NCBI GenBank assembly: GCA_016490735.1
Contig: JAEMWC010000133.1
Span: forward strand, 1-64,000
Length of the DNA: 64,000 nucleotides
Reading direction: 5' to 3'
Origin: Pachyseris speciosa
Taxonomy: Eukaryota > Cnidaria > Anthozoa > Scleractinia > Pachyseridae
Position numbers and translations under genes: made by a program. Positions within the stretch are counted from its first letter, which is position 1; the number at the start of each line of letters is the position of its first letter. Of the stretch, positions 11,401 through 21,900 are shown one piece after another. Below the pieces are notes generated by a model. That model saw only the letters and a list, made by a program, of their open reading frames with translations. It searched no databases and was not told the DNA's origin.

Positions 11401-13653
11401 CTTAAAGTAAGATGGAGATTTTTGAGCATGTGAATGGTCATCGCAGTTATGAACACTACTTAAGCAGTAGTGAAAATAAAGCCTGAAAAAATAAACATTC
11501 AAATATATGATCGATGTTCATATTTTATTATATTCATTATCACATATTCATCACTCACGGGTATATTACGAACCAACAAAACGACCAGCTAACAGTTGGC
11601 TTGTTAGCTCAGTTGGTAGAGCACTGCAGCTGTATCGCAGAGGTCATGGGTTTAAACCCCGTACAAGCCTGGCTTTATTTTCACTACTGCTTAAGTAGTG
11701 TTCATAACTTGGCTTGTTAGCTCAGTTGGTAGAGCACTGCAGCTGTATCGCAGAGGTCATGGGTTTAAACCCCGTACAAGCCTGGCTTCATTTTCACTAC
11801 TGCTTAAGTAGTGTTCATAACTGCGATGATCATTCGCATATACTCATTCTTTAATCCTCAGTTTCAAATATATGATCTTCATATATTCATTCTCACATGG
11901 AGAGTTTTGGCAATATCCGTTTTTTTTTTTTACTTTGTGACGCACGTCTTTCATACTACTAAGATCAGTCATCCAGGATAGTGTCCTGTGCAGGGACAAA
12001 AAAACAACCAAAAAAACACAAATGATATGAGAATGCCAAGTAAACCGTTTTTCACTTTTTAAAGACTGGAGAGGAAAAGCTAGTCTAACCTTGAGTTTAT
12101 AGTTGGCCTTAATTTCTAAATTTTTGTTTCTATTATCATGTACCATTTTTCAACTCAAGGTAACAGAGGCAATTCACATCCCTTAGGGAAAGCTCTAGAT
12201 CTCCCTCAAATGAAGCTATCACTGTGAAAACATTTTTTCCACATTCATCCTTATTATAACTATTCTCTACAGTAGGGATACTTCATATAAATCATCTAAT
12301 TAGTTCCTTATAATTAGCACTGACGGAAGAAGGCAGACTTTTCAACATGCATGTAAAGTTGTTTTAATTTTCATGATTAATTTTGTCTTTGCATCCCGCG
12401 AGACTGAGAACATAACCCTATATTAACCTTCATCTTTCCTGGAACTTCGTTTTGAAAAACAGAATTGTAAACTGATGGCCATTTCCAGGCCATTTTCTTT
12501 ATTGTCTGGCCATCCTGATAGAGTTCTGATAGGCTCTGTCGTTTCAAATTTCGCGCTTGTCATGCATGAAAGTCCCGGATGATGTCGCCTCATTCTGGGC
12601 GATGCCTTACAGAGTGTCCCGTTAACACTGTTTGACACCCTCAGCTCATACAATAGTATGTATATGATGTGTTACAGGGAGGAAGGCCACCTTATGTTTA
12701 CGTTTTTGATCATTGTGCTGCCCATACCAACTTTCCAGAGACGACTGGTGCAGTTCATTACATGGATATTCCTTTTGTGTTTGGAGCACCTTTTAAGGAC
12801 ATTCCCGATCCGATCACCAACAACGTGGTAAAAGGATATTCTGAAACAGAAAAGGGCTTTAGTTTCTACGTTATGAAACTGTGGACAGACTTTGCAAAAT
12901 ATGGGTAAGAAGCTTTCATAAAATTAAATTTAATCTAAAGCAGTCAAGGAAGACCTCCAACTCACTTGGATAAGATGGCGCCCTAAGGCTAATGGCTTAG
13001 GCCGAGAGAAGGGGATGAAGGTATCGTTATTATCTCGCGTGTGGCAGTAATTATGAAGGTCATGCATCGCCACTGCCTTCATTATTATCGGCATCATTGT
13101 CACTGTCACTATCACGAACACTAACGCGGATACTCACACCAACACTAACACCTATTCCCACACCAAGATTACCGGCGTTACGACCTCTGGGAGGAAGGGA
13201 GGGAGGGAGGGAAGGAGAAGTGGAGCTCGTCTTAGGGTGTGTCACCATTCCGGGGGTACCCCAGAAAAATTGGGTCGGGGTTTGTGGCCCGCTTCCTCAA
13301 ACCCTATCCTAGTCACTAAGGGACTAGAATGTTACTGATGCTGCCAGTAAGCTGGCATGGTACAATGTTAGTAATACAGGTTTTCTTTTATTATCCCCAG
13401 TTCTCCAAATCCTCCACCGGAATCTGGCCCTGCACCAGTTACGTGGCCTGCATTTACTAAAAAAAACCAGGAATATCTTGTCATCGGCTTGAAACCTAAA
13501 GTAGAGCGTAGATACAAAGCAAAAAGGATGGCGTTTTGGAACGAAATTGTGCCTAAAGTTCACGAGTTCACGAAAGAGATAACTACTAAAAAAATTGATG
13601 ACATGCAAACTGAAGAGGTGACTGAAAGGGAGGTACAAAAGGAGGAGTTGTGA
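8429..13653 (+). CDS. ER-luminal carboxylesterase-like protein, copy A, catalytic Ser replaced by Asp
   Basis: Five exons: 8429-8747, 9602-9855, 10524-11234, 12678-12904 and 13401-13653. All junctions are GT-AG with phases 1, 0, 0 and 2, giving 587 residues. A signal peptide (about residues 1-26) precedes a full alpha/beta-hydrolase of the carboxylesterase type B family. Visible marks are EYLGIPYAEPPVGELRF, the CPQ...SEDCLFLN cysteine pair, the oxyanion region HGGRFFFG, acid Glu346 (TSDEG) and His455 (GAVHYMD). The nucleophile motif, normally GxSxG, reads GQDAGA with Asp at residue 218, so ordinary serine hydrolysis is not expected. The C-terminus is KEEL, a KDEL-like retention signal, placing the protein in the ER lumen as in mammalian carboxylesterases. 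Introns hold tRNA-derived repeats. It may be a catalytically dead binding or chaperone-like paralogue, or it may be decaying. Confidence 0.88.
8880..9307 (-). repeat. Two partial copies of a tRNA-derived SINE, intron 1 of copy A
   Basis: Both units read GAATGAATATATGAAAATCAT, an ATCATCGCAGTTATGA block and then a reverse-strand tRNA-like body. The tRNA-like parts are about 9022-9091 and 9240-9307, with a B-box complement (GTCGAACCCACGACCTCTGC) and A-box complement (ACTGAGCTAACAAG). The second is shortened. They belong to the same family as the copies at 11598-11822. Confidence 0.75.
11598..11822 (+). repeat. Tandem pair of tRNA(Thr)-like SINE units, intron 3 of copy A
   Basis: Two nearly identical units with a 113-bp period carry 72-nt tRNA-like bodies at 11598-11669 and 11711-11782. 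Each has a perfect 7-bp acceptor stem (GGCTTGT with ACAAGCC), a perfect D stem (GCTC/GAGC) and a paired T stem (ATGGG/CCCGT). The anticodon stem has one mismatch, and loop positions 34-36 read TGT, which would be Thr. Position 33 is C, and the T loop is TTTAAAC rather than TTC-type, so this is more likely tRNA-derived repeat than working tRNA. Flanking blocks ACTACTTAAGCAGTAGTG and CACTACTGCTTAAGTAGTG are inverted around the pair. Confidence 0.75.
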
Positions 13654-13923
13654 ACCAATGGTTGAAGAGAAACCGGTGACACAAATCAAAACCAGAAGCC
13701 GTAAAGTAAAACGCTATTAATAATTTTTTCTTCGTCTATTTAAAGGGATATTTATTCTTTTCAGTGTAGTACATAAACTGACTGATCAGAGTCAATTCGA
13801 ATATTGACAGTAAACTTGAACAACTTGCGATCAGTAATAACCGATTAATGCGCATGCCTTCATTTCAATATATATATATATTTAATACCTGTTTTTTTTT
13901 TTTAAGCTTAGTACTACTTGACC

Positions 13924-13996
13924 TAGCCTCCCACACAGTCGGTGCCAGAGGAGGAGGTGAAACACGAGTCCCCTAAAAACGACTGCCTGGGAGGCT
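13924..13996. mobile_element. Tiny MITE with TAGCCTCCCAC ends
   Basis: The 73-bp sequence opens with TAGCCTCCCACACAGT and closes with ACTGCCTGGGAGGCTA. A 43-bp relative with the same ends lies at 19884-19926, and a related end opens the element at 51801, so the window carries at least three members. Confidence 0.6.
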
Positions 13997-14158
13997 ATAC
14001 TAGTGTCTGTCTTAATTTGATATTGACATTACGGGGACACTTATAACTCAACTTCATTAATTGTAAACTGCGTTATAAGCAGTCTGGCAAAGTCCCCCGG
14101 CCAGTGTTGTAATGCGCATTTGAATATTGTATAGAAAATGCGCAATATAAATGTGATA

Positions 14159-14217
<59 letters not shown>
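13997..14217 (+). repeat. SINE-like tail ending in an (ATT)n microsatellite
   Basis: Bases 13997-14160 match the tail at 4035-4190. They continue into about 60 bp of pure ATT repeats, the 3' end form typical of elements mobilised by CR1/L2-type LINEs. It lies downstream of esterase copy A. Confidence 0.65.
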
Positions 14218-14218
<1 letters not shown>

Positions 14219-14746
14219 GTCCATTAATTCATTGGCGGACCGGGAAAAGCCATGCACGTGTCCTGTCTCTCGCACTGTGTTACAACGGTGGAAAAGCGTT
14301 CGTGTGACTTGTCAGAACTGTTTAACATGTTGGACTTTTCAACGAGCAAAGTAGTTCTTCTTGCTCATTTAAATACTTTTCAAATAAAATAGATGGAGTA
14401 AAAGTTTTGCCCTTGTTCAAAACGACTACTCTGGTTTAGGCGTGCGATCTTTAAATAAATATGCAAATAATACTATTTCACGTAACAAATACCTAATGTG
14501 CATTATAACATTTTGTTTAATTTTAAGCGAACATAAGTTTCTGATAGGCATGGTAACAATGATTTCAGTGCTATTAGTCTTTCTAATATTAATATCCCAT
14601 TTGCTAACTGAACCTTTTCTATGAAAAAACTCATTGAGCTAGTCTATACACAGTGAAATACAAACGTTTTTGTTCTTTGCTTTTAGAGCCTTATGGTTTT
14701 AATTCCTTACTGCTTGAAGGTACAAATAAATTAGTTGTCCTATATT

Positions 14747-15077
14747 ATGCACATGTCATCGGCTTCCTTGTGGGGTCGACCCCTGGGCCAACCAGAGGGT
14801 TGTAAAATCTGTCAAGCAAAGTTGAGGAATTTCCCCGGGGATCGGGGAATGTCTCAAGACAAAGTACCCTGGGTGAGGTGTCTCTCACCTGAAAATCCCC
14901 ATGACATGCTTTCCAAACTTGTGAATTCTCCTACCCCCTAATCTTTGCTTGTAAAACAATGTCAAGATTTTCCCCTACCCTCAGGCAAAGAATCCCATCC
15001 ATCTTCTTATATTCCCTCACATATCTCCCTGGTAGGCTGGGGGGTTGACCCCACGGGGAAGCCAATGATATGTGCAT
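14747..15077. mobile_element. TIR element (MITE)
   Basis: ATGCACATGTCATCGGCTTC at the left end is complementary, with small differences, to GAAGCCAATGATATGTGCAT at the right end. The inner TGTGGGGTCGACCCC and GGGGTTGACCCCACGG blocks are also inverted. About 330 bp, non-coding. Confidence 0.7.
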
Positions 15078-15965
15078 TACTCTCACACTTACCTCCAGCC
15101 TCATTCACTCGTGAGTATAATTTCCCAATCACTGCGGAACAATATTTGCAAGCTCATAGGTGGCTAGTTGGAGCTTTGAAATTTCTAGATCTCCTTCCGA
15201 AGTTTTTCTTGAGTCTCGAGAACAAATGAACTAAAAAAACAGTTAAATTAAGTATTTTTAGAGCTGGTAAGCCTCAAAAGTCATTTTTTAATTTTTATTT
15301 TCAAACGCAACGTACAATGTAACTTCTCCCTGATTGCAGAAATGAACTCAATATAAACTGATGCTGTTTCCATAAAGATTCTTCATCTTATCATATATTA
15401 TTGCTGGGGAATAAAGGTTTCTTATATCACTTATGCGTTACACATGCAAAGCGTAGAACTGAAATTAATCTACAGCTTGCCACTGGGCCTATGTTTTCCG
15501 AATTTTACTTCTACTGTAACCAAAAAATTACTTAAAATAAACTCAGACGTCGAAGCACTCATCAAAAGACCTGAAGGTGGTCTTTGATCACCGGGCATGG
15601 AAATGTTGTAGAAAGGGAAAAATGTACCCGGTGACACAGAGTAACATGTCAGCGCAAATATAATGGGATAATATTACGTTTACCTTCCAACGGCCTACGG
15701 GGTAAATTTTGTCGGAGGAGGGGTGGGGTTGAGCGTTGTTTGCCCAAACGAAACTATCTCCCGCTCATGTTGCCTTCGATAAATAGTCTCTCCAGAAGAA
15801 AATTCGTAAATATTGCGTGACTTTAATCAGACAATTTATGCAGTGTGCCCGTATCGTCCTCATGCTAATCATCACCCGTGTATCGCTTGAGCGTGGTCAT
15901 TATAATATTGGCCAGTATTGCAATTGTACTTGTTAGTTAATACACTCGTTTTCATATCATTCGCC

Positions 15966-18900
15966 ATGAAATCAGGTTTTGTTCGAATGCATAGCATATC
16001 TTTAATCTATGCTGCAGTGTTACTTATTTACGTGAAGCAAACAACTGGAGCTGAACGAGAAGAGAAGCATCGCTCTCCCGTCGTGCAGACGGAGTCTGGT
16101 GCAGTTGTAGGCAGGATTGAGACCCTTCCACACGGTAAATCAGTGCACGAGTATCTTGGCATTCCGTACGCTGAACCTCCGGTCGGAGAACTGAGGTTTG
16201 CTGCTCCAAAACCCGCTAACCCTTGGTCAGGAATCAAAGATGCAACTGAATACGGAGCGTCTTGTCCGCAGCCGGTAACCCGACTGATAGATGAGCAGAA
16301 ATTAGGTATGTTTGGTGCCAAATAAATTGTCTCAATAGCCTGCAGAACAGGCGTTATTCAACTTGTTTGTTATAGAGATTCTCGGTGCGTTGTTCCAGAA
16401 GTGATTCTTTTCGTTTTTTCTTCAGACGAACCGAAAATGTTAAAGTAGTCGGAATCAGCGCCATAACAATTAAGTATTGCTTGTTATCATATAATCACGT
16501 AATCTTGTAGAAAATAGTAACGCAAGCGCAAGGCGGCGTGAGCGGGCCCGATTTAAGTCCACATTTAACGGGTTGACATGAGCCGGTCGGGAAATTCCGT
16601 CCGAGCCCGCTCGAGCAACCTCATTTGGCTTTTCTTCAACTTATTAATTTTGTGCCAAAAAATGAGCAACAGCAGGGAAAACGAAGAAAGAGAGTTTAGG
16701 ATCCAGAAAAACTCGATTGGATAGCAATCGCTTGGAGCAGTGACGGGGGAGCCATTCTGCAAGTTACTTTTTTCCATGATTGTTATATTGACATGTTAAA
16801 AGCCTCGTTTTGACTTGTTTCTATATCAAATAGATATATCTAGCACTGCAAATTGGATGTAAATGTCAATAAAAGCTTTGTAATTGTCTGCCTTTACGGT
16901 GGGGGTACACCTGAATACAGCTTCGCTTAACATGGATTTAACTTTAATATCTTGTTCGTGTTTCAAGCAATTATGCTCATCTCACGATGCTCATGTTGTG
17001 GGATATTTTGTGAATTTTTTGGTGATTTTTGGGTATATTTGGGAAGAGATAATGTTTCTCAAAGGATTAGTTAAATTTAGGCAAATAGGAAATATGGAAG
17101 ATTTAATGAAAGTTTGAAGTTAGAAGTTAGTAGACGGACACCAAACAGTTCCCAGCAACCAGGAGTGCGCTTTTGGGGGTGTCAACTGTCTGGTGGTGTT
17201 TCAAAACATTTTCTTACATTTCAGTCCTTTCTTTAAACTCCCTAAAATTTTACTCCAATTCATGTCCAAGTCCCACCTTAAATGCCTTGTTTTGCCTTTG
17301 TTTCAGCAATTTTTCTTCAAGATCTCGCCCAGATTTCATTCAATCGAAAACTGTATCCATCAGATCAGAGTCCTTGGCACAGTCAATGTTTGAGAATTTT
17401 TTGATGATTTTTGGATTGTTTTAGAGAAATAAAAGTTGGGGTGGTGGGCAATGTGGAAAATAGTAGAAAATTGGAAAATATTGGATTTGAAAGGGATGAA
17501 AATTAAAATTTAAAGTGAATAATTAGGCCAAACAGTCCGCCAACACAACAAGGTGCCCTTGATCAGGATTATGTGTGTATTCATTCAGTCTACCCTCCCA
17601 TCTTTCATGGACGTTTCTTAAAAAAAAAATTGGCAAAGTAACCGCAAACAGTGAGGGAGACAAATTGCAAACCAATTTTTGAAAGGAGTACGAATCTGAC
17701 AGTTAAGATCAGTTTAAGTGGCTAACATTAATTCACTCAGAACGCAGAGCTGCATGCAGGCGCCATTTCGCACAAATTAAAATCGTTGCTTGACTACGTA
17801 GCGGCAAAACCCTTAAGTGCCTTGATAGTACCGCTGTTGCTTCCCATGTCCAACGAGAAAGCTTCTTGAATTAAAGATTCTCAGCGGCAAAATGTCATCC
17901 AGTTAAACACAGCAACGAAGGCTGCAATCTACGACCTTCCCAAACCACAGCCTTTTAATTTTCTGACTCGCGCGCATATCCACATACTTTAAAATTAGCA
18001 AAGCCAGCCAACCCATTTCGGCCGAGACTTCAGGGGCACCCAACGACAACTTTCGGTAGATATCTGTTCGGTGGAGGGTAATTCGCCTTGGGTTTTCGGC
18101 GTCGATTAAAGAGTGCACTCGGATTTTCGTAACTAAAACGTGGCCGAAAATATTCGCAATTGAGAAATCACAGCCCCTGAGATTTTCGTAATTGCTGTTT
18201 TTGGCAGTCAAAAACGTCAGCTAGCATTTTCGGAAAGAAAATAGTTCCCTAGAAAGCTCGTGGAAAGTTCATTTCAGCTTGCATTTTCTCAAAGGAAGAT
18301 TTTGTTCCCTAACATTTTCGGGCAATTAAACTTTCAGCTGGGGAATCCGAACAGATGAACTTTTTCTAGCTTATGAAAACATCACTTTAAACAGACTTCA
18401 AACACCACAAGGTACTTAAAAATTCCTTTCTACAGCTTTTGGTTGATTTGGCTCGTTGGGTGCCCCTGAGACTTAATCAAGTTAGACTGTGAAACTGCCT
18501 CCGCTTACTTTTTTTTTTTTATTTCTGACAACTTTCTGTCAGATTTGAAGACACCTGATCGACTTTTTCTCTCTAGTTTGTATCGCGCAAGCAATAAGAT
18601 TGCTTTCCTTTTTACAAGATTTGCGAGGGCTTGATCCCTGCCGTGTAAGTGCACCTGGGACAAAAACTCAGTATTTTGTATGTCCAAGGGCCTAAAGGAT
18701 CCCCTCAGCTTTTGAGTGGCCTTCCACTGGAGCTAAGGTTGTGCAATTCCGTAGGTAGTTTCCAGAACGTCCTGAAGACCTTCCTTTTTAGAAAGGCTTA
18801 TTGGTAAATTTTCATCTAATCAACTAAACTGTGTTAAGCAAAACGAGTCATAGTACCACTTTAAATCACAAGTTTTGCTGTATCCGTGCCAAGCACAAGT

Positions 18901-21900
18901 CATACAGCACTATAATTGCTAAGAACATCCTTACTTTTTGGACAGTCATTTGAAAACAAACATTGGATGAATAAAATACGGTCTATGTCGATAACACAAC
19001 AACATGATATCTATTCTTTCAGAGCGAACAAGTGAGGATTGTCTATTTCTGAACGTGTTTGTACCATCAACCGCGGTGACAGCCGACGACAAGATGGCGG
19101 TTATGGTGTGGATTCACGGTGGCAGATTTGCTTTTGGTACGTCCAGTCGCTACCCCGGTGGTGTCTTGGCGGCCTTCAATGACGTAATTATCGTGTCGAT
19201 CAACTATCGTCTCGGGATACTTGGTTTCTTTAACGTTCCCGGAACTGAAGTTAAAGGGAATTATGGTATTTTGGATCAGGTATGACTGATGCCAAGCTAC
19301 ATTTCGCGTGAAGTTCATTGCGGTCGATAATTTGCAGTATTGAAATATACAGAAATGCATCCGCGGTTATGACACGCGATATCAGGCGGAATAGTCTGAT
19401 CGTGACTAAAACACCACACGAGTACTACGAGTTACACACGAGTAACATCCAAGTACATACGAGTGACGTACGGGTACATACAGATACATACGGGTAACAT
19501 ACAAGTAACATACAAATACATACGAGTAACACACAGGTAACATACGGTCAAATGTGGGTCATACGCATGAAATCTACAAAGTAAAATACAAGAAATTGTT
19601 ATGGGGATAGGGGTAAGGGCTTGATGGGATTCTCAGTTGTCCCTGAGTCAAGAAATTGGATCTTTCTCCGAAATCTTTGATTTGTTTTATTATTGCTCGG
19701 TGTATTTATTGATGCAAGGGTATAGTGTGGGGAGAAAGTAGCATTTGAGGGTGTGAGTATTTGCGTGTGTGGTGGGAGTGGGGTAGGATGGGGGGTGGGG
19801 GTGGGGGTGATGCGATCGGTTTGTTCTGAGAAAACGTGTTTGCATTTACAAATTTCTATTTTTCGTACTAGCTTCAGTCCTCTTAGCCTCCAACGCACTC
19901 GTTTTTAGGGGACTGCGTGGGAGGCTACAGTCCTCTTGGCTTTTGGCCGAGCGTAATCTATCCAGTCAGCGAGCCTAACAATCCGGAAATTTTAGGCAAA
20001 TGGTAAATAATACGTACCGTTCCTAACCGAAATTTCAGGATTTTTTTTTATAAATGGTAAACAACCTTGCAGATACCACAGTGGAAGCTGTATCACCCTC
20101 CCTCCCCCACCCTTCCCATCACACACCCTCAAATGCTAATTTCTCCTTACACTACACCCCTGAATTAATAAATACACCAAGCTGTATCACCCTCCCCCCC
20201 ACCCCTCCATCACACACCCTCAAATGCTAATTTCTGCCCACACTACACCCCTGAATTAATAAATACACCAAGCTGTATCACCCTCCCTCCCCCACCCCTC
20301 CCATCACACACCCTCAAATGCTAATTTATGCCCACACTACACACTTGAATTAATAAACACACCAAGCTGTATCACCCTCCCCCCACCCCTCCCATCACAC
20401 ACCCTCAAATGCTAATTTCTGCCCACACTACACCCTTGAATTAATAAATACACCAAGCTTTATCACCCTCCCCCCCACCCCTCCCATCACACATCCTCAA
20501 ATGCTAATTTCTGCCCACACTACACCCCTGAATTAATAAATACACCAAGCGGTATCACCCTTCCCCCCCCCCCACCCCTCCCATCACACACCCTCAAATG
20601 CTAATTTCTGCCCACACTACACCCTTGAATTAATAAATACACCAAGCTGTATCACCCTCCCTTCCCCACCCCTCCCATCACACACCCTCAAATGCTAATT
20701 TCTGCCCACACTACACCCTTGAATTAATAAATACACCAAGCTGTATCACCCTCCCCCCCACCCCTCCCATCACACATCCTCAAATGCTAATTTCTGCCCA
20801 CACTACACCCCTGAATTAATAAATACACCAAGCTGTATCACCCACCCCCCCCACCCCTCCCATCACACACCCTCAAATGCTAATTTCTGCCCACACTACA
20901 CCCCTGAATTAATAAATACACCAAGCTGTATCACCCACACCCCCCCCCACCCCTCCCATCACACACCCTCAAATGCTAATTTCTGCCCACACTACACCCT
21001 TGAATTAATAAATACACCAAGCTGTATCACCCTCCCCCCCCACCCCTCCCATCACACACCCTTAAATGCTAATTTCTGCCCACACTACACCCTGAATTAA
21101 TAAATACACCAAGCTGTATCACCCACCCCCCCACCCCTCCCATCACACACCCTCAAATGCTAATTTCTGCCCACACTACACCCTTGAATTAATAAACACA
21201 CCAAGCTGTATAAACACAAATCAAAGATTTCGGACAAAAATCCAATTTCTTGTATTTTACTTTGTAGATTTCATGCGTTTTACCCACATTTGACCGTATA
21301 TATGTTACCCGTGTGTTACTCGTATGTATTTGTATGTTATTTGTATGTTACTCGTATGTATCTGTATGTACCCGTATGTCACTCGTATGTACTGGTATGT
21401 TACTCGTGTGTTACCCGTAGTACTCGTGTGGTGTTTTAGTCACGATCGGAATAGTCTTGCTTTTTTGTGTGGCTCTAGTTGTGATCGAAATCTAAACATT
21501 TCTTTTTTAATGTCATTTTCTCCAGATACTCGCATTAAAGTGGGTTCAAGCCAACATTGCCAGTTTCGGCGGCGATACCAACACAGTTACCATATTTGGG
21601 CAGAGCGCAGGAGGAATGAGTGTTTCTATTCATTTGATCTCGCCATTGTCCAAAGGTTTGTTTCAAAGAGCTATTATGCAAAGTGGAGCATCCTCAACGC
21701 CACTTTACAGCGGAAAAGTTGCCAGCACGAGGCAGTTAGAGTTATTTGCCAGTGACATCAATTGTACCGTAGGGCCTAATCTTGTCCAGTGCGTCAGAGG
21801 CAAGACTGTTGAAGAGATTCTCACCGTCCAGTGGACGTTTATGCTCGAAAACTACACCGCTGGTTCGACACAAGACATAGTAGGACCCGTTGTTGATGGA

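Larger units (their letters stand above)
13654..15965. other. Spacer between esterase copies A and B
   Basis: This holds the 3' flank of copy A and the presumed promoter region of copy B. I see no exons. Repeats include a 73-bp MITE (13924-13996, ends TAGCCTCCCAC and its complement), a SINE-like tail with an ATT microsatellite (13997-14217) and a TIR element (14747-15077). About 15.1-15.9 kb shows nothing recognisable. Confidence 0.5.

Noticed and set aside
14057..14275. 72-codon open frame with a poly-Ile run
   Set aside because: It is a translation of the (ATT)n microsatellite.
17903..18211. 102-codon minus-strand open frame in intron 1 of copy B
   Set aside because: It overlaps the end of a TIR element (18031-18468) and shows no protein-like features.
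20087..21215. CRISPR-like array
   Set aside because: The units are contiguous 93-bp satellites without unique spacers in a eukaryotic intron.
21324..21755. 143-codon plus-strand open frame over the start of copy B exon 3
   Set aside because: Its first part is the MYLYVICMLLVC-type translation of the ACATACGAGTA repeat arm, and the rest is exon 3 in the wrong frame.
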